Positions 18,798-32,791 of a DNA stretch of 64,000 bases are shown here, piece after piece (position 1 is the first letter of the stretch; each line of letters starts with the position of its first letter). This DNA is from Xanthomonas sp. DAR 35659 (lineage in GTDB: Bacteria > Pseudomonadota > Gammaproteobacteria > Xanthomonadales > Xanthomonadaceae). The translations under genes and the position numbers were made by a program. The notes beneath the pieces are model-generated. The model was given only the letters and a program-made list of their open reading frames with translations. It was not told where the DNA came from and searched no databases. The DNA is taken from positions 5,074,001 through 5,138,000 of the forward strand of contig NZ_CP162488.1 of NCBI RefSeq assembly GCF_041242975.1, in the 5' to 3' direction.

Positions 18798-18985
18798 TTA
18801 AACGGGAATCTGGTGACGGCTGGCGCCGCAAGCGCCAGCCCATTCCGGAGCTGCCCCGCAGCGGTGAATGGAAACGACCTCCGTCAATGGCACTGGGCCG
18901 GCGCATGCCGGCCTGGGAAGCGACGGACAGTAGGTGCGCAGCCGAGACGGTGCGCGTGTCCATCAGCCCGAATACCGGCCCCGGC
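18798..18985 (+). promoter_or_regulatory. Cobalamin riboswitch of metE
   Basis: The leader shows the conserved blocks in order: GGGAATCTGGTG (from 18804), GAGCTGCCCCGCAGCGGT, the CACTGGGCC...GCCTGGGAAG arm, and the closing B12 box CAGCCCGAATACCGGCC ending at 18980. A strong GGAGGAC/GTCCTCC hairpin (18987-19005) follows and could be part of the switch's expression platform. B12 binding should lower expression of the B12-independent methionine synthase. Confidence 0.93.
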
Positions 18986-19211
18986 CGGAGGACCGTGCGT
19001 CCTCCGATTCGACCTGGCGCCTCCGCGGGGAGGCGGCCGGATGCCGTGCCGTGGCCCCGCGCCGCGTCACGCGCCTCCGCCTGCCCGCGGGGCGCCGGTT
19101 CGCCCGCGGGGGCGAAGGTCGCTGGCGTGGCGGGCGGTCCCTGCGAACGGGACGCGCGGCGCGCGGTTCCTTCGTTCCTCAATGCCTATGAACGCAATGA
19201 GGAAACGCAAC

Positions 19212-21503
19212 ATGACGATCGTGACCAACCTGGGCTTCCCGCGCATCGGTGCGCGGCGCGAGCTCAAGCAGGCGCTGGAACGCTACTGGCGCCGCGACAT
19301 CGACGGCGCGCAACTGCAGGAGACGGCGCGCGACCTGCGCCAGCGCCACTGGCGGCTGCAACGCGAGGCCGGGGTGGACGTGCCGCCCAGCAACGACTTC
19401 AGCCTGTACGACGCGATGCTCGACACCGCGTTCCTGTTCGATGCGATCCCGCAACGCTACCGGGCGCTGGCCGATGCCGATCCGCTGGCCGGCTACTTCG
19501 CGATGGCGCGCGGCACGCAACAGGATGGGCTGGACCTGCACGCGCTGGAAATGACCAAGTGGTTCGACACCAACTACCACTACCTGGTGCCTGAGCTGGC
19601 CCAGCACCAACCCTTCCGCCTGCGCGGCGACAAGCCGGTGGCGGAATTCCTGGAAGCCAAGGCGCAGGGCATCCAGACCCGGCCGGTGCTGATCGGGCCG
19701 GTGACGTTCCTGGCGCTGTCCAAGACGGTGGACGGCAGCGATCGCTGGGCGCTGCTGGACAGCCTGTTGCCGGTGTACGCCGAACTGCTGCAACGCCTGC
19801 ATGCGGCCGGCGCCGGCTGGGTGCAGTTGGACGAGCCGGCGCTGGTGCTGGACCTGGACGACGCCGCGCGCGAGGCGTATCGCCGCGCCTACGCCTTCCT
19901 GGCGCAGGCGCCACGGCCGAAACTGCTGCTGACCAACTACTTCGGCGAGCTGGGCGACAACCTGGACCTGGCGATGGCGCTGCCGGTGGACGGCGTGCAC
20001 GTGGACCTGGTGCGCGGCGTGGCGCAGCTGGACGCGGTGCTGCAGGCGTTGCCGGCCGGGCGCGTGCTCTCGGCCGGCCTGGTCAACGGCCGCAACGTAT
20101 GGCGCACGCCGCTGGACAACGCGCTGACCCTGGCCCGCTACGCCGCCGGCCATGTCGGCCACGAGCGGCTGTGGCTGGCGCCGTCGTGCTCGCTGCTGCA
20201 CGTGCCGGTGGATCTGCAGCAGGAAACCAAGCTGGACCGCGAACTGATCGGCTGGCTGGCCTTCGCCCGGCAGAAGCTGCAGGAGCTGCGCACCCTGGCC
20301 GATGCGCTGGACGATCAACCGCAGGCGCAGGCCGCGCTGGCCGAGGCGCGCGATGCGCTGGCCAGCCGTCGCGCCTCCACCCGCGTGCACCGCGCCGAGG
20401 TGGCACGGCGGGTGGATGCGCTAACGGAGGATGCCGGCCGTCGGCAGTCGCCGTATACGCAGCGCCGCCAGGCGCAGCAGGCGGCGTTGCGGCTGCCGCT
20501 GTATCCGACCACCACGATCGGCTCGTTCCCCCAGACCGAACAGGTGCGGCAGGCGCGCGCGCAGCACAAGGCCGGCAAGCTCGACGATGCCGCATACGAC
20601 GCGTTTCTGGCCGCGGAGACCGAGCGCTGCGTGCGTGCGCAGGAGCAACTGGGCCTGGACGTGCTGGTGCACGGCGAGTTCGAGCGCAACGACATGGTCG
20701 AGTACTTCGGCGAACAGCTCGACGGCTTCGCCTTCACCCGCCACGGCTGGGTGCAGAGCTACGGCTCGCGCTGTGTGAAGCCGCCGATCATCTACGGCGA
20801 CGTGCAGCGCCCGGCGCCGATGACGCTGCGCTGGACCCAGTACGCGCAGTCGCTCACCGACAGGCCGATGAAGGGCATGCTGACCGGGCCGGTGACGGTG
20901 CTGCAGTGGTCGTTCGTGCGCGACGACCAGGAACGCGCGCAGACCTGCCGGCAGATCGCGCTGGCGCTGCGCGACGAAGTGCGCGACCTGGAGGCGGCGG
21001 GCATCGGGGTGATCCAGATCGACGAGCCGGCGATCCGCGAAGGCCTGCCGCTGCGCCGCGCCGACTGGCAGGCGTACCTGGACTGGGCGGTGCAGTGCTT
21101 CCGCATCGCCGCGGCCGGCGTGCGCGATGCGACGCAGATCCACACCCACATGTGCTACTCGGAGTTCAACGACATCATCGAGGCGGTGGCGGCGATGGAC
21201 GCGGACGTGATCTCGATCGAGACCTCGCGTTCGCGGATGGAACTGCTCGATGCGTTCGTGCGCTTCCGCTATCCCAATGCGATCGGGCCGGGCGTGTACG
21301 ACATCCACTCGCCGCGCGTGCCCGGCACGCAGGAGATGGTGGCGCTGCTGGACAAGGCGCGGGCGGTGCTGGATCCGCAGCAACTGTGGGTCAATCCGGA
21401 CTGCGGCCTGAAGACGCGCGGCTGGGAGGAAACACGCAGCGCGCTGGAGGCGATGGTGGCCGCGGCGCGACAACTGCGTGCGCAACCGGCGCAAGCGGCG
21501 TAA
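19212..21503 (+). CDS. metE: Cobalamin-independent methionine synthase
   Basis: Transfers the methyl group of methyltetrahydropteroyl-triglutamate to homocysteine with a zinc site and no B12. The 763 residues comprise the two MetE barrels: N-terminal [20 protein letters not shown]-terminal [17 protein letters not shown], and the zinc ligands in [18 protein letters not shown] and [10 protein letters not shown] chose ATG 19212, preceded by GAGGAAACGCAAC; earlier in-frame ATGs lie in the leader. It is controlled by the upstream cobalamin riboswitch. Confidence 0.97.
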   Translation: MTIVTNLGFPRIGARRELKQALERYWRRDIDGAQLQETARDLRQRHWRLQREAGVDVPPSNDFSLYDAMLDTAFLFDAIPQRYRALADADPLAGYFAMARGTQQDGLDLHALEMTKWFDTNYHYLVPELAQHQPFRLRGDKPVAEFLEAKAQGIQTRPVLIGPVTFLALSKTVDGSDRWALLDSLLPVYAELLQRLHAAGAGWVQLDEPALVLDLDDAAREAYRRAYAFLAQAPRPKLLLTNYFGELGDNLDLAMALPVDGVHVDLVRGVAQLDAVLQALPAGRVLSAGLVNGRNVWRTPLDNALTLARYAAGHVGHERLWLAPSCSLLHVPVDLQQETKLDRELIGWLAFARQKLQELRTLADALDDQPQAQAALAEARDALASRRASTRVHRAEVARRVDALTEDAGRRQSPYTQRRQAQQAALRLPLYPTTTIGSFPQTEQVRQARAQHKAGKLDDAAYDAFLAAETERCVRAQEQLGLDVLVHGEFERNDMVEYFGEQLDGFAFTRHGWVQSYGSRCVKPPIIYGDVQRPAPMTLRWTQYAQSLTDRPMKGMLTGPVTVLQWSFVRDDQERAQTCRQIALALRDEVRDLEAAGIGVIQIDEPAIREGLPLRRADWQAYLDWAVQCFRIAAAGVRDATQIHTHMCYSEFNDIIEAVAAMDADVISIETSRSRMELLDAFVRFRYPNAIGPGVYDIHSPRVPGTQEMVALLDKARAVLDPQQLWVNPDCGLKTRGWEETRSALEAMVAAARQLRAQPAQAA

Positions 21504-21522
21504 TCGAGCCGCTTGCGCACAC

Positions 21523-21552
21523 GATGCCCGGCATATGAACATGCCGGGCATC
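21523..21552 (+). terminator. Hairpin after metE
   Basis: GATGCCCGGCAT and ATGCCGGGCATC form a 12-bp perfect stem with a 6-nt loop, 20 bp after the metE stop. No T run follows, so it may be a factor-assisted or stabilising hairpin. Confidence 0.6.
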
Positions 21553-21601
21553 GCTGTGGCAGGACGGCCCGGCAGCAGTGCGCGCCGCCCGGTTGCTGCG
21601 T

Positions 21602-21683
21602 TGTGGGAGGAACTTCAGTCCCGACGTGGCTTGCACCCGTCGGGGCCACCGCTGCGTTCGTCGCGGCTGAAGCCGCTCCTACA
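21602..21683. repeat. REP pair with mismatched arms
   Basis: TGTGGGAGGAACTTCAGTCC is paired with the CGTCGCGGCTGAAGCCGCTC arm of the other REP subtype, so this is a hybrid of two REP variants. The rest of 21553-21882 has no gene. Confidence 0.8.
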
Positions 21684-21882
21684 GAGAACGGTTGCGCCGT
21701 CCGTTGCGGGCCGCAGCATCGCAGCCAATCCCCTATTCCCAGGCACGCGGCATGGGCGTCCTTCGCCACACCTGCCGGCGACATGGACGGCACGCGTGCG
21801 GCGCCCCCGGCGTAGGCGGCATCCGCCGCGGCGAGGGAGGACCTGCACTGTTGCCGCATGCGCCGTGGGCAGCTACCGCGTC

Positions 21883-22998
21883 TTACTGGGCAGCCGGTGC
21901 CGTCGGTGCCGGCGCAGCACCCGCCGGGAACACCACGCTGAGTTCTTGCGCGCGGCGATCGCGCCAGAGTTTCACCGGCACGGGAACATCGGCCGCCGCC
22001 GCCGCAACCAACCGCGGCACGTCCTCGAAGCCGGCGACCGATTGACCGGCGATCTCCAGCAGCACGTCCATCGGCTTGATGCCGGCGCGGGCCGCGATGC
22101 CGCCATCGAACACTTCCACCACCCACGCTCCGCGCGGCGACGGCAGGCCCGCTGCCAGCACCAGTTCCGCGGTGACCGGCACGATGCGCACGCCCAGCAG
22201 CCGGGGCGCCGCCGGCGCCGCGGCGGGCGTCGCCGGCGTGGCCGCGAGCGCGGCCGGCGCCGTCTCGCTCGGCCGCCATGGCACCTCGGCGAACTTGGTG
22301 TTGAAGCCGCCCATCAACTTTCGATAGTCGCGACTGGCCTTGTCCGCTTCGCCCTGCGCGTCGTACGCCGTGCACATCGTGCCGTCCTCCGGCTGCCCGT
22401 GCGCGCGCACCACCTGCTTGAACGCCTCGGCATAGGCCTGGCTCTGGGTGTAGACCGCCATCGGATCGGCACCCACCGGCATGGCGAAGACCTGGCTGGC
22501 GACGGTGCGCGCGCGATCGCTGCGATCGGGAATGTCCACCTGGGTGGCATAGCAGTAGAAGTAGCCCGTGCGCTGCGCCGGCGCCTGGGCAACGGCATCC
22601 TCGGCCGACGGCGTCCAGTCCACGTCGCGCCAACTGCCGACCTTCATCAGAAACAGGCGCTTGCTCCATAGCGCGCGTTGCTGTTCGCGCAACGCCTGGA
22701 CTTCGTCGCGTTCGGCGGCGAGCGCGCATTCCTTTTTGCCTGCACCGCCCAGGGTGCCCACGTGGCGCAGGAACGCACCGGCCAGCGCGTTGCTGCGCTG
22801 CAGTTGGCCGCCGACGTCGGCGGGATAGGACAGCGCGAACACCGACGAGACCCAGACCCTGGCCGGCACGCTGCCGGTATCGGTCACGCTGCAGTAGGCG
22901 AATCCGGACTGGCTCGGCGCCGGCGATTGCGCGCGGACCGCGACCGGCGCCAGGCCGGCGAAAAAGACCACAGCGAGGTACACCGCATTGCGCAGCAT
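21883..22998 (-). CDS. Exported PDZ-domain protein with a repeated N-terminal module
   Basis: A 371-residue product with signal peptide [20 protein letters not shown] (cleaved around VRA). Two similar modules follow. The first, from about residue 30, opens [10 protein letters not shown], with [12 protein letters not shown] and [12 protein letters not shown]. The second, from about 140, opens [11 protein letters not shown], with [12 protein letters not shown] and [12 protein letters not shown]. After an Ala-rich linker, a PDZ domain (about 265-355) holds [15 protein letters not shown] and [13 protein letters not shown]. There is no protease domain. The role is unknown; an adaptor or substrate-binding role in the periplasm is likely. 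A ribosome site GGGGGATTCCAG precedes ATG 22998. Confidence 0.75.
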   Translation of the reverse strand: MLRNAVYLAVVFFAGLAPVAVRAQSPAPSQSGFAYCSVTDTGSVPARVWVSSVFALSYPADVGGQLQRSNALAGAFLRHVGTLGGAGKKECALAAERDEVQALREQQRALWSKRLFLMKVGSWRDVDWTPSAEDAVAQAPAQRTGYFYCYATQVDIPDRSDRARTVASQVFAMPVGADPMAVYTQSQAYAEAFKQVVRAHGQPEDGTMCTAYDAQGEADKASRDYRKLMGGFNTKFAEVPWRPSETAPAALAATPATPAAAPAAPRLLGVRIVPVTAELVLAAGLPSPRGAWVVEVFDGGIAARAGIKPMDVLLEIAGQSVAGFEDVPRLVAAAAADVPVPVKLWRDRRAQELSVVFPAGAAPAPTAPAAQ

Positions 22999-23243
22999 CT
23001 GGAATCCCCCTAGGCACTCGGTACCGCCATCGGCGCCACGGCGCCGCCCCGCTGTGCACACTATCCCATCTTCGCGCTGGCCGCAGCCTGCGGCGGCAGC
23101 GGTGCTGCAGCGCAGAGTGGAACTGTCATCGCAGCGGGGTATAACGCAGGCACGTCGTAGCGAGGGGGCGCTGCATCCGCTGTCCAGGCGGCCGTCGCGA
23201 TGGCGTGCCTGTTCGGCTTCCGCTGTTCAAGGAGAGAGCCGTC

Positions 23244-25235
23244 ATGTCCACGCTGCCGACATTGTCCCTGCTGTCCACGCTGCTGCTGTCGCCGCTGCTC
23301 GCGCAGGCGGCCGACCTGGTGCCGAAGCAATTGGCCGGTCCGCCCGAGGAGTTCGCGCAGATGCGCGCACCGGCGCCGGCCGAGGCCGCGATCCTGTCCA
23401 AAAGCGCGCTGCTGCCGGTGGAGTTCTCCGCCGCGCGCAGCGGCGGTCCGGCGCAATGGCAAACCGCCCTGCCGGTGGAGAACGGCAAGCTGCGCTTCGT
23501 GGTGCTGTCCGGCGAGCAAGATTGGCAGCCGCGGCTGAGCGCGCCAGCCACGTCCAACGCCCGCGCAGGCACCGCCGCCGCAACGGCGATGCTCGCACCC
23601 AGCGCCAAGGCCACGCAGTTGGGCGCCGGCGGCGCCGCGCTTCCGGCCCGCGAGTATCGCGTGGACACCGCGGCCAATGGCGAGTGGACACTGACCCTGC
23701 AGGCCGACGGCAACGCCGCGCAGCAGCGCGGCTATGTGTTGATGGAAGGCGATCCGCGCACGCAGTTGGCCTCCTATCCCAGCGACCGCGCGCAACTGCA
23801 ACGCGGCCAGCGCATCGGCCTGACCGCGATGCTCGGCGGCATCGATGCGCAGGGCGGCGTGTCGCTGGCGCGTAGCGCCGGCACCGGCCGCATCGACACT
23901 GCGCAGCTGCGCGTGATCGCGCCCGACGGCGGCATCAGCCAGTGGCCGATGGCCGACGATGGCCGCCACGGCGACGGCGCCGCGGGCGACGGCGTATACA
24001 CGGGCGACTTCCCGGCGACCGCCACCGGCACCTACATCGCACAGGTGGTGGTGCGTGGTCACGATGCCGGCGGGCAGGCCTTCGTGCGGACCAGCGAACA
24101 CGTGTTGCCGGTGCTGGACACCACGCTGCGCATCAACGCCGATGCCATCGCCGCCAGCGCGCAGCCCGGCATGCGCCTGACCCTGCCGATTCCGGTGCGC
24201 ATCGGCGGCGGCCAGGCGCCGGCGCACTACCGCGTGCTCGGCGAACTGTGGGGCACCGGCCGCGACGGCAGCGCGGTGCCGGTGGCCTGGCTCGGCGGCA
24301 TGCTCGCGCCGCAGGACGGTCGCCTGCCGCTGAGCGTGGACGAACGCTGGATCGTGCGCGCCGGCGCGCGCGCGCCGTTCACCCTGCGCAACCTGCGCGT
24401 GGAGGATCCGGACAACTTCGTGCCGCTGGCCACGCGCGCGACATTGCCGCTGACCCTGCCGGCGCTGCGCCGCAGCAGCGTGGCGCGCAGCACCGGCGCG
24501 ATCGACGAGAGCATGCGCATGGGCGAGCGCCCGGCGCAGCTGAGCGCCGCCACCACCGACATGCAGGCGCAGGCCACCGGCAAGCGTCTGGTGCTGGTGC
24601 ACGGCTACTGCTCGGGCGGGGTGTGGCCGGTGGCGCAGTTCAGCAATGCCTCCGCGTTCCTGGACGTCAACCAGAACCGCAGCAACGACCAGTTCGCGCA
24701 ACGCCTGGCGCAGTTCGGCAGCCAGTGGAACTCGTTCGGCACGGTGGCGCACAGCCAGGGCGGCATGGCCGCGCTGCATCTATACGTGTACTACTGGAGC
24801 GGGCTAGACAACGCCAGCGGCGGGCGGGTGATGCAGTCGGTGGGCACGCCGTACCAGGGCACCAACCTGGCCGGCATCCTGGCCACGGTGGGCTCGTGGT
24901 TCGGCGTGGGCTGCGGCACCAACAACGACCTGACCTACGACGGCGCCAAGGCCTGGCTGGCCGGCATCCCCAACTCGGCGCGGTCGCTGGTGAACTACTA
25001 CACCACCTCCTTCGCCAAGACCAACTGGTATACCAACGACTACTGCAATGCGGCCTCGGACCTGGTGCTGAGCGATCCGGAGGACGGCACCGTGGAGCAG
25101 GTCAACGGCCAACTGCCCGGCGGCGTCAACCGCGGCCACACCACCGGCCAATGCCACACCACCGGCATGCGCGATCCGGCGCAGTACCTGGACGCCAGCC
25201 GCAACGCGACGATGAACGCCAACGCGGCGCGTTGA
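23244..25235 (+). CDS. Large exported alpha/beta-hydrolase (lipase-like; conditioned-medium-factor type)
   Basis: A 663-residue secreted protein with signal peptide MSTLPTLSLLSTLLLSPLLA and a strong site AAGGAGAGA ahead of ATG 23244. The N-terminal two thirds form beta-rich modules (about 100-400), including the PDGG and GDGVYTGDFPATATGTYIAQ blocks of anchor/sandwich domains. The last third is a hydrolase: VLVHGYCSGG (His453) and a nucleophile elbow AHSQGG (Ser504), followed by VGTPYQGT. Similar xanthomonad proteins have been called conditioned medium factor; that name is recalled, not tested. The substrate is unknown. Confidence 0.75.
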   Translation: MSTLPTLSLLSTLLLSPLLAQAADLVPKQLAGPPEEFAQMRAPAPAEAAILSKSALLPVEFSAARSGGPAQWQTALPVENGKLRFVVLSGEQDWQPRLSAPATSNARAGTAAATAMLAPSAKATQLGAGGAALPAREYRVDTAANGEWTLTLQADGNAAQQRGYVLMEGDPRTQLASYPSDRAQLQRGQRIGLTAMLGGIDAQGGVSLARSAGTGRIDTAQLRVIAPDGGISQWPMADDGRHGDGAAGDGVYTGDFPATATGTYIAQVVVRGHDAGGQAFVRTSEHVLPVLDTTLRINADAIAASAQPGMRLTLPIPVRIGGGQAPAHYRVLGELWGTGRDGSAVPVAWLGGMLAPQDGRLPLSVDERWIVRAGARAPFTLRNLRVEDPDNFVPLATRATLPLTLPALRRSSVARSTGAIDESMRMGERPAQLSAATTDMQAQATGKRLVLVHGYCSGGVWPVAQFSNASAFLDVNQNRSNDQFAQRLAQFGSQWNSFGTVAHSQGGMAALHLYVYYWSGLDNASGGRVMQSVGTPYQGTNLAGILATVGSWFGVGCGTNNDLTYDGAKAWLAGIPNSARSLVNYYTTSFAKTNWYTNDYCNAASDLVLSDPEDGTVEQVNGQLPGGVNRGHTTGQCHTTGMRDPAQYLDASRNATMNANAAR

Positions 25236-25241
25236 AAAGCC

Positions 25242-25277
25242 GGGATTGGGGAATCGGGAATCGGGAATCGGGATTGG
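25242..25277. repeat. GGGAATC tandem repeat
   Basis: Five near-copies of GGGAATC/GGGATTG in a row directly after the hydrolase gene. The same units form inverted arms at 33472-33570 and 50982-51063, so this is a dispersed family in this genome. Confidence 0.75.
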
Positions 25278-25337
25278 TAAGCGCTGCGCGGACGTGGCAG
25301 TTCGGTGCGGCGCTGATTTCGACCGAGATGCGGCTCT

Positions 25338-25405
25338 TGTAGGAGCGGCTTCAGCCGCGACAGGCGGTGTCGATAGCGCCTGTCGCGGCTGAAGCCGCTC
25401 CTACA
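25338..25405. repeat. REP palindrome
   Basis: Perfect inverted arms of the CTTCAGCCGCGACAGG type around a short loop, between the hydrolase gene and the end of the efflux operon (convergent genes). Confidence 0.92.
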
Positions 25406-25420
25406 GTCGTGCGGCCTGCG

Positions 25421-26871
25421 CTAACGCGTCGTTTCCGCCACGGGCTCGCCGCTCTGCGCGTCCGCGCCGCCGCCGAGCACCTTGTACAGGGTGACGCGGT
25501 TGCCGGCCTCGGTCAGCCGCAGCGTGATCAGGTCCTGCTGCGCCGCGTACAGCGAGCGCTGCGCGTCCAGGGCATCCAGATAGCTGTCCACGCCGTTGCG
25601 ATAGCGGGCCTCGGCCAGGTCGTCACTGCGCTGGGTGACGGCGACGAGGGCGCGCTGCGCATCCATGCGTTCGTCCAACTGCGCGCGCGTGGCCAGCGCA
25701 TCGGCCACTTCGCTGAAAGCGCTCTGGATGGCCTTCTGGTAGCTGGCAACGTTGACGTCGCGGGTGATCCGGGCCACGTCCAGTTCGGCCTTGAGCGCGC
25801 CGGCGCGGAAGATCGGCACGCTGACGCTGGGCACGAACGACCAGGTGCGGTTGCCGGCATCGAACAGGCTGGACAGCGCGGTGCTGCTGCGCCCGGTGGA
25901 GGCGGTCAGCGAAATGGTCGGGAAGAACGCCGCGCGTGCCGCGCCGATGTCGGCGTTGGCCGACTTCAGCGTGTGCTCGGCGTACAGCACGTCCGGGCGC
26001 TGCAACAGCACGCGCGATTCCAGTGGCGCCGGCAGCGGCGCCAGCGCCACGCCGCCCTCCAGCGCGCCGGCCTGCGGCAGGGCGTCGGCCGACACCGGTG
26101 CGCCGACCACCAGGTCCAGGGCATTGCGCGAGGTGGCCAGCTGCGTGGTGTAGCTGGCCACGTCGGCACGCGCGCTTTCCACGCTGGTCTGCACCTGCGC
26201 CAGGTCCAGCCCGGAGGCGATACCTTCGCGGTGCCGTGCCTCGGTGAGCACCAGGGTCCGCCGCTGACTGTCCAGGGTCTGCTGCGCCAGCGCCAGGCGC
26301 TGCTGGTCGGCGGCCACGGCCAGCCAGTCGGCCGCGACCTCGGCAACCAGGCTCAGGCGCGTACTGCGCTGGGTCTGCGCGGTGGCCAGGTAGGTTTCCA
26401 GGGCTTCGTCCTTGAGGCTGCGGATGCGTCCGAACAGGTCCAGCTCCCAACTACTGATGCCGACGTCGACCGCATCCGTGCGCGCTACCTCCGAGCGCCC
26501 GCTGGCGCTGGTGGATGCGCTGCTGCGCGTGGCGCTCTGGCTGCCGCTCAGGCTCACCGACGGGAACAGGTCGGCGCGCTGGATGCGGTACTGCGCGCGC
26601 GCCTTGTCGATGTTGAGCACGGCCACGCGCAAGTCGCGGTTGTTGTCCAGCGCCTGCGCGATCACCTGCTGCAGGCGCGGATCGAGGAACACCTGGCGCC
26701 AGTCCAGGGTCGCGAGGTTGGCGCCGTCGCCAGCGGCGCCGCTGCCGCTGTCGGCGAAGGTGGCCGGCACCGGCGCGTCGGGACGCGCGTAGCTCGGCGC
26801 CAGGCTCGCGCAGCCGGCGAGCAGGCCGGCGCAGGCCAGCGCCAGCGCCGAGCGGGCCAGGGTCACGGGGG

Positions 26872-26875
<4 letters not shown>
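25421..26875 (-). CDS. RND efflux outer-membrane channel (NodT/OprM family)
   Basis: Forms the trimeric outer-membrane exit duct of a tripartite pump. The 484 residues begin with a lipoprotein signal (MTPVTLARSALALACAGLLA, lipobox LLAGC) and contain the two OEP repeats: NNRDLRVAVLNIDKARAQYR in the first, and ARAAFFPTISLTASTGRSST with VSVPIFRAGALKAELDVA in the second. The ATG overlaps the pump gene's stop (ATGA). Third gene of the operon, as smeC is in Stenotrophomonas smeABC. The frame stays open far into the pump gene, but only in the wrong phase. Confidence 0.93.
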
Positions 26876-30018
<3,143 letters not shown>

Positions 30019-30027
30019 GGCGGTTCC

Positions 30028-31251
30028 TCAGTCGGCCTTCGGCGCCGCGGCAGCGTTGCCCTGGGAGGCCGTGGTTGCAGTGGCGGCGGCATTGCCGGTC
30101 GCCGCGGTCTCGGTCACTTCCACCGCCTTGACCTCGGCGCCGACCGACACCTTCTGCAGGCCCTGCACGACGACCCGGTCGCCGGCCTTCAGTCCGTCGC
30201 GCACCACCCACTTGTCGCCGATCGCATCGCCGGTGGTCAGCACGCGCTGGGCGACCTTGTTGTCGCGGCCGACCACCATCGCCACCGCCTCGCCCTTGCT
30301 GTTGCGGCCGATCGCCTGCTGCGGCACGAGGATGGCCTGCTCGTCCACGGCCATCGACAGCATCGCCTTGACGTACATGCCCGGCAGCAGCAGGCGATCG
30401 GGATTGGGCACCACCGCGCGCAGTTTGACCGTGCCGGTGGCGGTATCCACCGCGGCATCCACCACCTCCAGCGTGCCGCTGCGCGCGTAGGTGCTGCCGT
30501 CCTCCAGTTGCAGCTTCACTTCGGCCTTGCCGTCCACCGCCTTGAGCTGGCCGGCGTCGAGCTGGCGGCGCAACCGCAGCAACTGCGCGCTGGACTGGGT
30601 CACGTCCACGTACATCGGGTCGAGCTGGTTGATGGTGGCCAGCACCTCGCTCTGGCCGGCGTTGACCAGCGCGCCCGGCGTGTAGCTGGAGGTGCCGATG
30701 CGGCCGGAAATCGGCGCGGTGATGCGGGTGTAGTCGAGATTGATGCGCGCGGTCTGCAAGGCGGCCTTGGCTGCGACCACTGCCGCCTCGTTCGCGCGCA
30801 GCGTGGCCAACGCATCGTCGCCGTCCTGCCTGCTCACCGCATCCAGCCCGACCAGGGTCTGGTAGCGCTGCGCCTTGGGCCTGGCCGACAGCACCGCCGC
30901 CTCGGCCTGCGCCAGGTCGCCCTTGGTGGTGTCGTACGCGGCCTGGTAGCTGGCCGGATCGATCTCGTACAGCACCTGCCCGGCCTGGACGTCCTGGCCT
31001 TCGGCGAACAGCCGCTTGCGCAGGATGCCGCCGACCTGCGGACGCACCTCCGAGCTCATGTAGGCCACGGTCCGGCCGGACAGGGTCTGGTCGAGCGCCA
31101 GGCGCTGCACCTTGACCGTCTGCACGCCGACCTGCGTCTGCGGCATCTGCGGCGGCGGCTTGGAGGAACAGGCGGCCACGCCCGTGAAAACGACGGCGAG
31201 CAGCAGCCAGCGCGAGGGCGACATGGAGAAACGACGGACGACGGGCAGCAT
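30028..31251 (-). CDS. RND efflux membrane fusion protein
   Basis: Periplasmic adaptor joining pump and channel. The 407 residues carry a lipoprotein signal ending VAACSS, the paired lipoyl half-motifs (PQVGGILRKRLFAEGQDVQA and ITAPISGRIGTSSYTPGALV), a coiled-coil hairpin (about 95-165) and a C-terminal Ala/Thr-rich tail. An in-frame ATG 24 bp further in (MSPSRW) is an alternative start. It is first in the operon and divergent from the kinase gene across 160 bp, which must hold both promoters. Confidence 0.93.
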   Translation of the reverse strand: MLPVVRRFSMSPSRWLLLAVVFTGVAACSSKPPPQMPQTQVGVQTVKVQRLALDQTLSGRTVAYMSSEVRPQVGGILRKRLFAEGQDVQAGQVLYEIDPASYQAAYDTTKGDLAQAEAAVLSARPKAQRYQTLVGLDAVSRQDGDDALATLRANEAAVVAAKAALQTARINLDYTRITAPISGRIGTSSYTPGALVNAGQSEVLATINQLDPMYVDVTQSSAQLLRLRRQLDAGQLKAVDGKAEVKLQLEDGSTYARSGTLEVVDAAVDTATGTVKLRAVVPNPDRLLLPGMYVKAMLSMAVDEQAILVPQQAIGRNSKGEAVAMVVGRDNKVAQRVLTTGDAIGDKWVVRDGLKAGDRVVVQGLQKVSVGAEVKAVEVTETAATGNAAATATTASQGNAAAAPKAD

Positions 31252-31411
31252 GCGGCGAACTCACGGGAGATCCGAAGGTGGCCACGCTAGGGCGGGAATG
31301 TGCAGCAAATTTGGAGATTGCCGACGACGGCGTGGATTCGCTTGCTTTCCCCTGCCGCGACGCGGCTAATACGCAGCATCTGTCGTTCCCGCGCCGCGCC
31401 TTGCCTCTCCG

Positions 31412-32791
31412 ATGAAACTGGGCCTCACCGCCAAGCTGTTCCTCGCCATCCTCGCCGCATGCGTGACGGTGCTGCTGATCAATGGCCTGGCCGTACAGGC
31501 CTTCGTCAAACGCCAGTTCCTGGACTACCTCAACCAACAAGGCGTGGAGCGCATGCTGGAGACCTTGCCGCGGGTCAGGGCCGAGTATGCCCGGCACGGC
31601 AACTGGGACTTCGTGCGCGACAATCCCGATGTGTGGTTCGTGCTGATGCGCCCGGAGCATGGCCCTGGTACACCGCCCAGGGCACCTCCGATTTCCGACC
31701 AGACCGGCGCGGTGTTTCGCTTCGCGCTGCTCGACCAGGACTACAGGCCGGTGATCGGCAATCCCGATGTCGGTCGGGACGACATCCTGCGCCCGGTGGT
31801 GGTCGGCGGCCGTACCGTCGGCTGGATGGCGATGCTGCCATTCCAGAAGGCGCTGGCGGCGGCAGACGCACGCTTCTACGCGGCGCAGCAACACGCATGG
31901 TGGATGATCGGCAGCGCCTCGCTGGTGATCGCCGCACTGCTCGGCTGGCTCCTGTCGCGCGCCTTGCTGCGGCGCATGCGTGGTCTCACCGGCGCCACCC
32001 ACCGCCTGGCCGCCGGCGACTACGCCACCCGCATCGACGCCAGTGCGCGCGACGAACTCGGCCAGCTGGCGCGCGACTTCAACCTGCTGGCGCAGGCGCT
32101 GGAGCACAACGAACGCGCGCGGCGCGACTTCATGGCCGACATCTCGCACGAGCTGCGCACGCCGCTGGCGGTGCTGCGCGCCGAACTCGAAGCGCTGCAG
32201 GACGGCATCCGGCCGATGACGCCGGACTCGCTGGGTTCGCTGCACCAGCAGATCGGCCAGCTCGGCAAGTTGATCGAGGATCTGTACGACGTGTCGCTGA
32301 CCGACGTCGGCGCGCTCGCCTACCGACGCGCGCCGGTCGACCTGGCGGTGATCCTGTCCACTGTCCTGGACGGCATGCGCGCGCGCTTCGTTGCCGCGCA
32401 GCTGCAGGTGCAGGTGCAGATCGACGCCGGCCCACTGCAGGTGGACGGCGACGAGCGCCGCCTGCAGCAACTGCTCGGCAACCTGCTGGAGAACACGCTG
32501 CGCTACACCGACGCCGGCGGCACGGTGCAGGTGCGCTGCATGCGTCGCGACGCGATGCTGGAACTGGTGGTGGAGGACAGCGCACCGGGCGTGGAGGCAG
32601 ACAAGCGCGCCCGCCTGTTCGAGCGCTTCTACCGTGCCGAGGCCTCGCGCAACCGCGCCAGCGGCGGCAGCGGCCTGGGCCTGGCGATCTGCCGCAACAT
32701 CGCCGAGGCCCATGGTGGTGCGATCGACGCCGAGGCCTCGGCGCTCGGCGGATTGCGCGTGTTGTTGCGTTTGCCGGCGCTGGCCGCATGA
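31412..32791 (+). CDS. Sensor histidine kinase divergent from the efflux operon (BaeS/SmeS-like)
   Basis: A 459-residue membrane kinase: membrane segment about 9-30, periplasmic sensor about 31-162, second segment about 163-182, HAMP about 183-235, phospho-box [17 protein letters not shown] with His246, and an ATPase domain with [13 protein letters not shown] and [19 protein letters not shown]. Its position back-to-back with the RND operon matches SmeSR/SmeABC, where the system controls the pump. The next gene overlaps its stop. Confidence 0.92.
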   Translation: MKLGLTAKLFLAILAACVTVLLINGLAVQAFVKRQFLDYLNQQGVERMLETLPRVRAEYARHGNWDFVRDNPDVWFVLMRPEHGPGTPPRAPPISDQTGAVFRFALLDQDYRPVIGNPDVGRDDILRPVVVGGRTVGWMAMLPFQKALAAADARFYAAQQHAWWMIGSASLVIAALLGWLLSRALLRRMRGLTGATHRLAAGDYATRIDASARDELGQLARDFNLLAQALEHNERARRDFMADISHELRTPLAVLRAELEALQDGIRPMTPDSLGSLHQQIGQLGKLIEDLYDVSLTDVGALAYRRAPVDLAVILSTVLDGMRARFVAAQLQVQVQIDAGPLQVDGDERRLQQLLGNLLENTLRYTDAGGTVQVRCMRRDAMLELVVEDSAPGVEADKRARLFERFYRAEASRNRASGGSGLGLAICRNIAEAHGGAIDAEASALGGLRVLLRLPALAA

